DNA of 64,000 nucleotides from Natrinema saccharevitans (lineage in GTDB: Archaea > Halobacteriota > Halobacteria > Halobacteriales > Natrialbaceae), in assembly GCF_001953745.1 (NCBI RefSeq), contig NZ_LWLN01000001.1, positions 1,054,001-1,118,000 on the forward strand, read 5' to 3'. Both the position numbers and the translations under genes were made by a program. Positions 51,436 through 59,015 of the stretch are shown in pieces (the stretch's first letter is position 1; every line of letters starts with the position of its first letter). The notes under the pieces are model-generated. The model did no database searches. It saw nothing but the letters and a program-made list of their open reading frames with translations, and was not told the DNA's origin.

Positions 51436-51483
51436 TCACCGGCCGGTGTCGAACCGAGAGTTGCCGTCCCACCGATCGGGGAC

Positions 51484-51711
51484 TCACGCGTTTGTATCTT
51501 CGCCCGTGTCCTCGTCACTCCGTCTCCAAGGGGCACCACGGATCGGTCTGATCGCCCAAACGATGAGGACGACGATGATGACGAGTCCGACCAGCGCCGT
51601 CTCGAGCGGCGGAATATTCACCCCGAAGAACGCCAGCACCGTCCGTCCCTCGACGAGGATCACGAGGCTCAGTGCGATGAGGATCAGTAATTTAGCTGGG
51701 GAAGTATGCAT
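51484..51711 (-). CDS. cbaC: Small two-helix membrane protein, CbaC-like oxidase subunit
   Basis: 75 residues from the ATG at 51711, which overlaps the subunit I stop (TGATG). Two helices (about 7-28 and 36-56) and a polar acidic C-terminus. Placement after cbaA in the same order as the Natronomonas cba genes supports CbaC. The role is probably structural or in assembly of the ba3-type oxidase. Confidence 0.75.
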   Translation of the reverse strand: MHTSPAKLLILIALSLVILVEGRTVLAFFGVNIPPLETALVGLVIIVVLIVWAIRPIRGAPWRRSDEDTGEDTNA

Positions 51712-53468
51712 CAGGTGACTAACGCTCCAACGTATTCTAGTCCGAACTCGAGATACATGACCGCTTCGCTGGAGACGGGGAACGATCTGATATCCCGGCC
51801 GAAGAGGCCCGTATCGTTCGCGATACTGGCAAGTGGCAGGGCGTAAGCGAGGACGACGAGCAGAAACGCGATTCCGAACCACAGCCGCAGGTTGTCGAGA
51901 ACCCGCGGCGAGTCGTCCGGGCCGGACAGCGCCGCGGGGATCTCCCCGTCGACGACCGGTTCGCTATCGGCGTTGAACACCGTCAGTGCCATGAGCCCGA
52001 GGAAGAGCATTGCAGAGATAAACAGCAAGGTGCCGCCGAGTGCGAGCTGGGCGTTGAGTTCGCCCATCGATCCGACGCCGACGTTGTAGTCGAAGCCCTG
52101 GTACTGTGGCTCCGCCGTTCGGCGCGGGACGCCGACGAGCCCGGCCCGGTACATCGAGTTCGTCATGAACACGATGCCGACGAACCAGAGGACGACCTGA
52201 AAGAGGGCGATCTGCCGGCCGACGAGCCGATTACCGGTCAGCTGTGGGACGAGCCAGTACGACCCAGCCATGAACGTCAGCGCGGACGCGGTTCCCACCT
52301 GCGTGTGGATGTGCCCGGGGATCCACAGCGCGTTGTGGACGAGGTAGTTGATGTTCATGCCTGCGTTGACGATCCCGGTAAAGCCACCAAAGGCAAAGAC
52401 CGCGCCGGCCAGCGCCATCCCGGTGAAGGCGGGATTCCGCCACGGAAGGGCTCGGAGCCACTTGAACGTCCCTTCACCGCCGCGCTGGCGGGCCCCGTGT
52501 TCCATACTGGCGACGACGGTAAAGGCGGTCAACAGGCTCGGCAACAGCAGGAACATCGTGTTCGTCATCGCGATGAACTTGAACCCCTCTGCGATGCCCG
52601 GGTCCATGTACTGGTGGTGGATGCCGACCGGCGTCGACAGCAGGACGAACAGGATGAACACGACCCGTGCGAGCGGATCGCTGAACAGTCGTCCGCCCGA
52701 GAGCTTCGGTAACACGTTGTACCACAGCAGATACGCCGGCAACACCCAAAAGTAGACGACCATGTGGCCGAAGAACCAGAACAACGTCCGGGTCAGCAAG
52801 GGATTGACGCTGTCGATGATCTCGAGCGACCACGGCAGGAGAAACACCAGAAGTGAGGTCGCGACGCCGAGCGTGCCGAGATACCACATGAGCATCGTCG
52901 TCAACACCATAAACGTCGGGAGTGGAATCCGCTCGCCTGGGTTGTCGTCTTTCCAGGTCCACCACGTCCGGAACCAGTCGAACCCGGCCAGCCACGTGCC
53001 GACGACGAAGACGACGAGCCCGATATAAAAGAGCGGATGGCCCAGTAGGGGAGCGTAGAACGTAAAGAGTGTGTCCGAACTCAACTCCGAGCCGAGTACC
53101 ATCGGGGGTTCGTTGAGGAACCCAGCGAGGATCGTGATCCCCGCGAGCAGTGATCCGATCGACATCAGCCCATACCAGAGCCAGGTGAACCGGATGTCGA
53201 CGGGCCCCCGATCGAGGCTGTCCGTTATCGCCCACTGATACAGTCCGACGAGGAAGAAGATCGTGAACGCGATGATGAGGAAGACACCGTGGGCAGTCAG
53301 GGCGGTGTAGTAGTCTGCTGAATCGATGAACCGAAAGAGGTCCGTCCGGTGAAAGGCCTGAATGATTCCGAAGATCGCCCCGATCCCGAACGCGATGAAC
53401 GAACTCAGAAAGGCAGCACGAACGACGCGTGCCTCTGCGGGGTACTCGTCGACGAACAGTGCCGTCAT
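51711..53468 (-). CDS. cbaA: ba3-type cytochrome c oxidase subunit I
   Basis: 585 residues, about 13 membrane helices. Haem ligand candidates are H60 (TALTAHG) and the pair in HIHTQVG. Copper B ligands are H235, in FGHMVVYFWVLPAYL, with Y239 that cross-links to it, and H284-H285 in VGIHHQYMDP. These features identify the B-type haem-copper oxidase that reduces oxygen with electrons from halocyanin or cytochrome c and pumps protons. It overlaps cbaC at its 3' end and cbaB at the 5' end (ATGA). Confidence 0.95.
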   Translation of the reverse strand: MTALFVDEYPAEARVVRAAFLSSFIAFGIGAIFGIIQAFHRTDLFRFIDSADYYTALTAHGVFLIIAFTIFFLVGLYQWAITDSLDRGPVDIRFTWLWYGLMSIGSLLAGITILAGFLNEPPMVLGSELSSDTLFTFYAPLLGHPLFYIGLVVFVVGTWLAGFDWFRTWWTWKDDNPGERIPLPTFMVLTTMLMWYLGTLGVATSLLVFLLPWSLEIIDSVNPLLTRTLFWFFGHMVVYFWVLPAYLLWYNVLPKLSGGRLFSDPLARVVFILFVLLSTPVGIHHQYMDPGIAEGFKFIAMTNTMFLLLPSLLTAFTVVASMEHGARQRGGEGTFKWLRALPWRNPAFTGMALAGAVFAFGGFTGIVNAGMNINYLVHNALWIPGHIHTQVGTASALTFMAGSYWLVPQLTGNRLVGRQIALFQVVLWFVGIVFMTNSMYRAGLVGVPRRTAEPQYQGFDYNVGVGSMGELNAQLALGGTLLFISAMLFLGLMALTVFNADSEPVVDGEIPAALSGPDDSPRVLDNLRLWFGIAFLLVVLAYALPLASIANDTGLFGRDIRSFPVSSEAVMYLEFGLEYVGALVT

Positions 53469-54256
53469 GACTCGTCACCCTCCGCTGATTCGTTGCCCTC
53501 TATTTCCACCGATCCGGTTTCCTCGTAGTCTTCGACGGAGACCGACCAGTCGTGTTCGCCCTCGCCGAGTGTATCGCTCTCGCTTGTAAACGTTACGTTC
53601 TCGCTGCTTTCGCCGTCGACGGTCACGTTCTGTTGGAACGTCTCGTTGCCGAGTTCGGCGTCGACGGTGGTCTCGAGTGGCTCGAATTGCCCGTTTTCGA
53701 CCGTCGCGGTGAGTTCGATCGTCTCGCCCGGAGCGACCTCATCCGGTGCCTCGACGGAGAGGTCGGTCAGGTCGAACTCGTTCTCGGATTGTGCGACGAT
53801 CAGTCCCTCCATGTCGTGATGGGCGGAGCCACAGTACTCGTGGCAGATGAGGCCGTACTCGCCAGGTTCGTCGAATTCGACGGACATCTCCGCGACCTGT
53901 CCCGGAATGGCCATCGCGTTGAGGTTCGTTCCGGGGACGTAGAAGCCGTGGATCACGTCGCGGCTCGTCACGTGGAACGTGACTTCGCTATTCGCCGGGA
54001 CTTCGATCGGATCGGGCTGGAAGACGAACGTCTGGGCGACGACGTAGGCCGCGTACTCGTCATCACCGACCTGTTCGACTCGCGGTTCGCCGAAGCGTTC
54101 GTCGTCGTTGAGTTCGGTCGGTGCGACGTTCTCGTCCTCGTCGTCGATCATCGAGATGCCGAGGCCGACCGAGCCGTACGTGATCGTCACGATGAAGCCG
54201 ACGATCAGGACCATCGAGCCCACGAGCCAGAGCTTCTCGTACGTGTGGATCCTCAT
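53465..54256 (-). CDS. cbaB: ba3-type oxidase subunit II with CuA site and extra C-terminal domain
   Basis: 263 residues from the ATG at 54256, overlapping the cbaD stop. One N-terminal membrane helix (about 10-30), then a cupredoxin domain with CuA ligands H103, C138, C142, H146 and M149 (ICHEYCGSAHHDM). After residue about 165 there is an additional domain of about 90 residues (EVAPGETIELTATVENGQ, then FTSESDTLGEGEHDWSVSVED), a CARDB-like beta sandwich, not found in ordinary subunit II. It accepts electrons from halocyanin. The extra domain may bind partners at the outer face. Confidence 0.93.
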   Translation of the reverse strand: MRIHTYEKLWLVGSMVLIVGFIVTITYGSVGLGISMIDDEDENVAPTELNDDERFGEPRVEQVGDDEYAAYVVAQTFVFQPDPIEVPANSEVTFHVTSRDVIHGFYVPGTNLNAMAIPGQVAEMSVEFDEPGEYGLICHEYCGSAHHDMEGLIVAQSENEFDLTDLSVEAPDEVAPGETIELTATVENGQFEPLETTVDAELGNETFQQNVTVDGESSENVTFTSESDTLGEGEHDWSVSVEDYEETGSVEIEGNESAEGDES

Positions 54257-54432
54257 CCCAGGATCACCGACACGACCGTGCCATACACTGTCAGGTCGTT
54301 CCCGACGAACTCGACGAAGTACGTGAACAGCCACATGAGTACGAGCGCCACGAAGTACAGCGCGATGAGCGCGAGTGTCCCCCATGGATCGTACTCGTCG
54401 TGGCCGATCTCCCGCGAAACAGGAGAATTCAT
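54253..54432 (-). CDS. cbaD: Small oxidase subunit (CbaD-like, single-helix)
   Basis: 59 residues from the ATG at 54432. One long hydrophobic segment (about 21-41, LALIALYFVALVLMWLFTYF) in the place where subunit IIa of ba3 oxidases lies. It overlaps the start of cbaB by 4 bp and is the first gene of the operon. Confidence 0.8.
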   Translation of the reverse strand: MNSPVSREIGHDEYDPWGTLALIALYFVALVLMWLFTYFVEFVGNDLTVYGTVVSVILG

Positions 54433-54509
54433 ATCTGAATCGCCACCACAGTCGAGAAAATAACCCCTGTGGAGTGTTCGCACTCGAAATCCCGACTTGG
54501 ACGACGAAA

Positions 54510-54522
54510 GCGTTTATTACCG
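54510..54522 (-). promoter_or_regulatory. TATA-like element of the cba operon
   Basis: Minus-strand CGGTAATAAACG lies about 80 bp upstream of the cbaD ATG. It gives a leader of about 50 nt. The operator-like 17-bp palindrome at 54604 lies about 85 bp further upstream of it. Confidence 0.4.
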
Positions 54523-54603
54523 TCACTGGCGCCGATCGTTTCGTTCGCCGAGAACGGACGCTCTCGCTATCGAGGCGGGTCGTTACGGCGGCCGGCGACG
54601 GCG

Positions 54604-54620
54604 TTTTCTCACTCAGAAAA
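54604..54620. promoter_or_regulatory. 17-bp palindrome, candidate operator (copy 1)
   Basis: TTTTCT and AGAAAA separated by CACTC. It ends 22 bp before the ATG of the winged-helix gene at 54642, and lies between that gene and the divergent cba operon. A similar palindrome lies 71 bp before the UspA-like gene at 55726, suggesting a shared regulator. Confidence 0.45.
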
Positions 54621-54641
54621 ACCGGACCGCTTTTCATACCC

Positions 54642-55013
54642 ATGCCGGAAGGAACTGCTATACCAGTGAGTGAGGAAACCGATCTGTCGACCCTGCTTTC
54701 GGTTCTCGACGACGAGTACGCACGGGACATCCTCACTCACACGAGCGTCGAACCCATGTCTGCTAGTACCCTGAGCGAACGGTGTGATGCATCCCTCCCG
54801 ACGATCTATCGCCGACTCGATCGCCTCGAGGAATGTCGACTCGTCACCGAGGAGACCGAACTCGCACCCGACGGCAATCACTACAGCGTCTATAGTGCGA
54901 ACCTCGACCAGCTCGAACTGTCCCTGGAGGAGGGCTCGTTCGAACTCGAGTTGACGTATCGCGAGGAAGACGTCGCGGACAAGTTCACCCGAATGTGGGA
55001 GGGGATGCGATGA
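54642..55013 (+). CDS. Winged-helix transcriptional regulator, divergent from the ba3 oxidase operon
   Basis: 123 residues from the ATG at 54642. The HTH has DLSTLLSVLDDEYARDILTHTS, SASTLSERCDASLPTIYRRLDRLEECRLV and a wing TEETELAPDGNHYSVYSAN. This ArsR-like fold is common in haloarchaea beside terminal oxidase and halocyanin genes. It is coupled to the downstream membrane protein by ATGA. Divergence from cbaD and a palindrome at the start make it a good candidate to regulate the oxidase operon. Confidence 0.9.
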   Translation: MPEGTAIPVSEETDLSTLLSVLDDEYARDILTHTSVEPMSASTLSERCDASLPTIYRRLDRLEECRLVTEETELAPDGNHYSVYSANLDQLELSLEEGSFELELTYREEDVADKFTRMWEGMR

Positions 55014-55327
55014 TCGCGAGTCGAAACGTCGTCCGGATCGACGAGGCGACGCTGTTCGAACTGCTGACCGTCGCGAGTCTCTTCCTCGTCGCGTTGTTCG
55101 GCGCGGTCATCGCGTATCAGGCCTACCGGGGGTACCGGCGCAACGACGCACGGTCGATGCTCTATCTCTCCATCGGACTCTCGCTGTTGACGGTGTTTCC
55201 GTTCCTGCTCAACGTCTTCGTGACGACGCTGGTCGATCCCGATCAGGTCGTCATCGCGCTGCTCGAGAACGTGAGTCGATTGCTCGGACTGGTCGCGATC
55301 ACGTATTCGCTGTACGGCCGCCACTGA
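55010..55327 (+). CDS. DUF7521-like membrane protein
   Basis: 105 residues from the ATG at 55010, overlapping the regulator stop. Three helices: about 14-36, 46-68 and 85-100, with YRGYRRNDARSMLYLSIGL linking the first two. The family is commonly next to winged-helix regulators of oxidase or halocyanin genes. It may sense membrane redox or oxygen state and pass it to the regulator (inference). Confidence 0.8.
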   Translation: MIASRNVVRIDEATLFELLTVASLFLVALFGAVIAYQAYRGYRRNDARSMLYLSIGLSLLTVFPFLLNVFVTTLVDPDQVVIALLENVSRLLGLVAITYSLYGRH

Positions 55328-55725
55328 TACGGTTTGCTGTCACGATGTACCGATAGACTGCAGGGCAGTAGGCGGCTCCACCGGTACTGACTCACAGCAA
55401 ACGGTACGAGAATCCGGGCGGACCGACCGGGCCGAAGCGACGGGGACCAACGCTCAGGGAAACGGCCGACGCCGCACGTCTCCGCGCGAGGGGGGATCGC
55501 GGGGACGTGTGGGGCAGGCGTCGCGACCGTGGGATGATCGGATGCGGGGGAGCGGGGGACCACGCAGGCGTGCGGGGTTGGCCTATCTCGTCCCCCGCTT
55601 TCCGCTACCGGCCCGTTCCTATTAGTGATCGGAGAGCGTTTTCCGAGTCGGAAAATCCGCCGGCTCGACGCGTTTCCGATGCTCGATCCCATAGGTTTGT
55701 GTCGACTGCCGCCCTGCTGTCGGCC
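55328..55725. other. Intergenic region, 398 bp
   Basis: No gene. Holds G-rich tracts at about 55489-55565 and the second 17-bp palindrome at 55639-55655. Longer frames that cross it read as GC-rich low-complexity sequence. Confidence 0.5.
55639..55655. promoter_or_regulatory. 17-bp palindrome, candidate operator (copy 2)
   Basis: TTTTCC and GGAAAA separated by GAGTC. The half-sites are perfect reverse complements. It differs from copy 1 only in the sixth half-site position and spacer, consistent with TTTTCY-N5-RGAAAA. Confidence 0.45.
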
Positions 55726-56115
55726 ATGCAGTATCTCGCCGGGACCGACTCGGTCCACACCACCGCAGCGATCTGTGACTACCTCGAGGGGCGAGCGACC
55801 GGCGACGACGCCGTCACGGTGGTCGCCGTCGCGCCGGCCGACGACCCGACGGCACGTCGGGACTGCGAGGAGGCACTGAACGTCGCTCCGGTCCGGCTCG
55901 CGACGGTCGGCGACGTCGAGACCGAGGTCCGCACCGGCTCCCCGGTCGCGCAACTCCGCGACGCGGCGGCGGAATCGTCGGCCGACGAACTCGTCGTCGG
56001 AGCGCACGGCGGGGATCCCGAGACGACGCGCGAACTGGGATCGACGACTCGGGGACTTCTCGCGGACGCAGACGCGGACCGACCGGTCGTCGTCGTGCCG
56101 ATCCCGGACCTCTAG
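55726..56115 (+). CDS. UspA-like universal stress protein (divergent member)
   Basis: 129 residues from the ATG at 55726 (MQYLAGTDSV). The Rossmann-like order fits UspA: TVVAVAPADDP, then SSADELVVGAHGGD near the end, then VVVVPIPDL. The ATP-binding GxGxxG-GS loop is partly replaced (GAHGGDPETTRELGSTTRGLL), so ATP binding is uncertain. The palindrome at 55639 may control it. Confidence 0.75.
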   Translation: MQYLAGTDSVHTTAAICDYLEGRATGDDAVTVVAVAPADDPTARRDCEEALNVAPVRLATVGDVETEVRTGSPVAQLRDAAAESSADELVVGAHGGDPETTRELGSTTRGLLADADADRPVVVVPIPDL

Positions 56116-56190
56116 CGTCGCCTTCGTAGCCGACGACTCGAGTGCCGACCGGCTCGATACGGCCCGAAAAACGGAGAGAACGCCCGGAGT

Positions 56191-56979
56191 TCAGAACGGG
56201 AACAGCGAGTCGGCCTCGAGGTCGCGCTCGATGAGTTCGATCTCGTGGCCGTCCTGGTCCTTCGTGAACGCGTACATGTTGTCGCAGCTCTCGGGGTCGC
56301 GGTAGTCGGGAGCCTCCCGGGTCATGAGCTGTTCCCAGTCGTCCTGCAGGTCGTCGAGGCGGACACAGAGGTGACCCCACGCGTCGCCCATGTCGTACGT
56401 GCGGCCGTCGTAGTTGTAGGTCAGCTCGACGGACATCGCCTCGTCGGCGACGTCTGCGGGCTCGACGAAGTAGTTCGCGAAGGTGTCGGCCTCCCAGCGG
56501 CCGACCTCGTCGTAGCCGAACTTGCGGGTCCAGAAGCCCAGCGCCTCGTCGGCGTCCTCGACCCGGATCATGGTGTGATCGAGCGACCACAGTGCGCCGG
56601 TCTCGCGCTGGACGATCTCGATCTCGTGACCGTCGGGATCTGTAACGAACGCGTACCGCCCGCCACAGGACTCGGGATCCCGGTAATCGTCGACGCCTTC
56701 GTCCATGAGCTGCTGGTAGTACTCCTCGAGTTCGCCCTCCGGAACTCGCACGGCGATGTGGCCCCAGGCGTCGCCCAGCTCGGGCTCCTCGCCCTCGTTG
56801 TGGGTAATCTCGAGCATCGCACCCTCCTCGTGCATCTCCTCGGGGCCGAGGTAGACGATAGTGAAGCCGTCGCCCTCGTAGCGGTCTTTCTCCTCGTAGT
56901 CGAGGTGGGTCCCGTACCACTCGAGCGATTCCTCGAGGTCGGCGACGCGAATCATCGTGTGATCGAGCGTTCCGTCCAT
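56191..56979 (-). CDS. Two-domain VOC (glyoxalase/bleomycin-resistance) protein
   Basis: 262 residues from the ATG at 56979. Two similar VOC halves, each beginning LDHTMIRV (residues about 5 and 135), with YAFVTDPDGHEIEIV and YAFTKDQDGHEIELI as the closing glutamate-bearing strands. In glyoxalase I the two halves form the metal site. With two complete halves it is self-sufficient. Could be glyoxalase I, a ring-cleaving dioxygenase or a resistance protein; the histidines and glutamates of a glyoxalase-type site (H7, E130-region) support lactoylglutathione lyase-like activity. Confidence 0.85.
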   Translation of the reverse strand: MDGTLDHTMIRVADLEESLEWYGTHLDYEEKDRYEGDGFTIVYLGPEEMHEEGAMLEITHNEGEEPELGDAWGHIAVRVPEGELEEYYQQLMDEGVDDYRDPESCGGRYAFVTDPDGHEIEIVQRETGALWSLDHTMIRVEDADEALGFWTRKFGYDEVGRWEADTFANYFVEPADVADEAMSVELTYNYDGRTYDMGDAWGHLCVRLDDLQDDWEQLMTREAPDYRDPESCDNMYAFTKDQDGHEIELIERDLEADSLFPF

Positions 56980-57027
56980 ACGCGAAGACAGGCCAGCAGA
57001 CGGCAAAAACGTGGCGAAGACGGCGGT

Positions 57028-58740
57028 CTAATCGAGGTCGTCGGGGGTCGAACCGGGGTCGGTTCCGGGGCCGCGTTCGCCGAGGTCGACCTCGACCGAG
57101 GCGGCTTTCGGATCGAGTCCCTTGCGGAGGGCGTCGAGTTCCGAGAGGGCGTAGACCAGGCCGACGAGCAGGACGGCGCCCAGCGGCAGGAAAAAGACCG
57201 GCGAGACGCCGAGGAAGCCGTAGAGGGCGTAACAGACGATCACGACGAACAGGACGGTGCCGGCGTAGGACAGTTGCGTCCGGATGTGGTCGATGAGGTC
57301 GGCCCCGGTGAACGTCGACGAGAGGACCGACGTGTCCGAGATCGGCGAGGCGTGATCGCCGAAGATCGCGCCCGAGAACACTGCCCCGACCATCGCCGGC
57401 ATCAGCTCGAACGTCCCGGTCAGTTCGTAGGCGACGGGGATCGCGATCGGCGTGACGATCCCCATCGTCGCCCACGACGACCCCATGGTGAACGCGACGA
57501 ACGCCGAGACGAGCAACACGACGATCGGGAGGACGGCGGGCGAGACGACGCCCTCCGCGGCGCCGGCGACGTACTCGCCGGTCCCGAGGTCCTCGGCGAC
57601 CGCGCTGATCGACCACGCGAGGACCAGCACCGTCACCGCCGTCAGCATGAGGCCGAACCCGTCGAGGATCGACTCGGTACTGTCCCCGATACCGAAGAGG
57701 TCGTAGAACAGACCGATGGCGATCGCGGTCGCCACCATCCCGAACGATCCCCAGACGAGCGCCGCCGCGAAGTTCCCGGAGCCGACGACGTCGATCAGGA
57801 CCGGGACGAGATTGTCGGCCCCGATCGCCGTCTCGAGCGACGTCGTGGCGCCGGCGTCGGCCTGGTCGGCCTGCCACGCCTGATAGCCGGTCCAGAACGC
57901 CCCGGCCAGCGTGACCGCGATCAACACGACGACGGGCGCGAAGAACGTCCGGAGCATCGGTCGGTCCTCGATGGGGGCGCCCAGGTCCTTCTCGACTTCC
58001 TGTAGGGGCTGAGCGTCGTCGCGGTTGACCTTCCCGGTTTGCCGCGCGCGGTGTTCGGCGTCGAGCATCTCGCCGAAATCCCGCCGCGAGACGACGATGA
58101 TCCCGACCATGAGGATCGCCAGCAGCGAGTAGGTGTTAAACGGGATCGAGCCGACGAACGTCTCGAACGCGCCCGGCGTATCGGCCGCCGAAACGCCGTT
58201 GTCCGCGTCCGCGAGCGTACTGTAGCCGTCCTCGATCATCGACAGCTGGAACGCTACCCAACTCGAGAGGCCGAGCGTCGCCACGGGGGCGGCCGTCGAG
58301 TCGACGATGTAGGAGAGTTTCTCCCGGGAGATACGCATCTGGTCGGAGATCTCCCGCATCGTACTGCCGACGATGGCCGTGTTCGCGTAGTCGTCGAAGA
58401 ACATGGCCATCCCGAGGATCCACGTCGCCAGTCCGGTCTTTCGCGGGGTCTCGAGGTTGGCGACCGCCCAGTTGCGGACGGCGGTCGCCCCGCCGAGGCG
58501 CCAGATCAGCGCGACCCCCGACCCCAGCAACAGGGTGAACACGAGGATCTGGGCGTGGAACTCGTCGGCGATCGAGCCGACGATCCAGTCGAACGTTCGT
58601 CCGATACCGAGACTGCCGGTCGCGATGACGCCGCCCGACCAGATCCCGAGAAACAGCGACAGGATCGGCCGGCGGGTCACGATCGCGAGCGCGATCGCGA
58701 GCAGCGGCGGTGCGAGCGAGAGCGCGCCGTAGGTTGCCAT
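57028..58740 (-). CDS. nhaC: NhaC-family Na+/H+ antiporter
   Basis: 570 residues, about 12 membrane helices. Family marks: FLGIWSGGVIATG, MAMFFDDYANTAIVGSTMREISDQ, STAAPVATLGLSSWVAFQLSMI, FGMVATAIAIGLFYDLFGIG and MGSSWATMGIVTPIAIPVAYEL with SGAIFGDHASPISDTSVLSS, typical of the NhaC group. It exchanges cytoplasmic sodium for external protons. Followed at the 5' side by the repeat region 58797-58960. Confidence 0.92.
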   Translation of the reverse strand: MATYGALSLAPPLLAIALAIVTRRPILSLFLGIWSGGVIATGSLGIGRTFDWIVGSIADEFHAQILVFTLLLGSGVALIWRLGGATAVRNWAVANLETPRKTGLATWILGMAMFFDDYANTAIVGSTMREISDQMRISREKLSYIVDSTAAPVATLGLSSWVAFQLSMIEDGYSTLADADNGVSAADTPGAFETFVGSIPFNTYSLLAILMVGIIVVSRRDFGEMLDAEHRARQTGKVNRDDAQPLQEVEKDLGAPIEDRPMLRTFFAPVVVLIAVTLAGAFWTGYQAWQADQADAGATTSLETAIGADNLVPVLIDVVGSGNFAAALVWGSFGMVATAIAIGLFYDLFGIGDSTESILDGFGLMLTAVTVLVLAWSISAVAEDLGTGEYVAGAAEGVVSPAVLPIVVLLVSAFVAFTMGSSWATMGIVTPIAIPVAYELTGTFELMPAMVGAVFSGAIFGDHASPISDTSVLSSTFTGADLIDHIRTQLSYAGTVLFVVIVCYALYGFLGVSPVFFLPLGAVLLVGLVYALSELDALRKGLDPKAASVEVDLGERGPGTDPGSTPDDLD

Positions 58741-58796
58741 AGCTACCTAGTCGTCCGGTCTCCGGATATGCTTCATCGTTCCGATTTGGCCACTGT

Positions 58797-58874
58797 AGTG
58801 GCCACTGAACGTCGATGCACACCTGATCGCACCGCTGTCGTGCGATCGGCGTAGCACTCGTTTCAGTGGCTACT
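58797..58874. repeat. 78-bp palindromic repeat unit 1
   Basis: Starts AGTGGCCACTGAAC and ends TTTCAGTGGCTACT, which pair. The middle keeps TGCACAC-TGATCGCA and TGCGATCGG, so a long cruciform or RNA hairpin is possible. Nearly the same length and layout as unit 2. Confidence 0.8.
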
Positions 58875-58882
58875 CTATCTAT

Positions 58883-58960
58883 AGTAGCTCTTGAAAGTCA
58901 ATGCACACCCGATCGCAGGACAGCGTTGTGATCGGTGTGTAACTCGTTTCAAGAGCTACT
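58883..58960. repeat. 78-bp palindromic repeat unit 2
   Basis: AGTAGCTCTTGAAA and TTTCAAGAGCTACT at the ends are perfect reverse complements, extended to 17 bp if flanking TAT/ATA is included. Interior shares ATGCACACC-GATCGCA and AACTCGTTTCA with unit 1. The terminal arms differ from unit 1 but in compensating ways on both sides. Eight base pairs separate the units. Confidence 0.85.
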
Positions 58961-59015
58961 ATAGTCACCCTCTAGATGGCGAATTGGACCGGTGAACAGG
59001 CGTTCACGGAGGACG

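Noticed and set aside
55489-55565. G-rich tracts as possible G-quadruplex
   Set aside because: Runs of G4-G6 occur but are common in GC-rich intergenic DNA; spacing is irregular and there is no other evidence.
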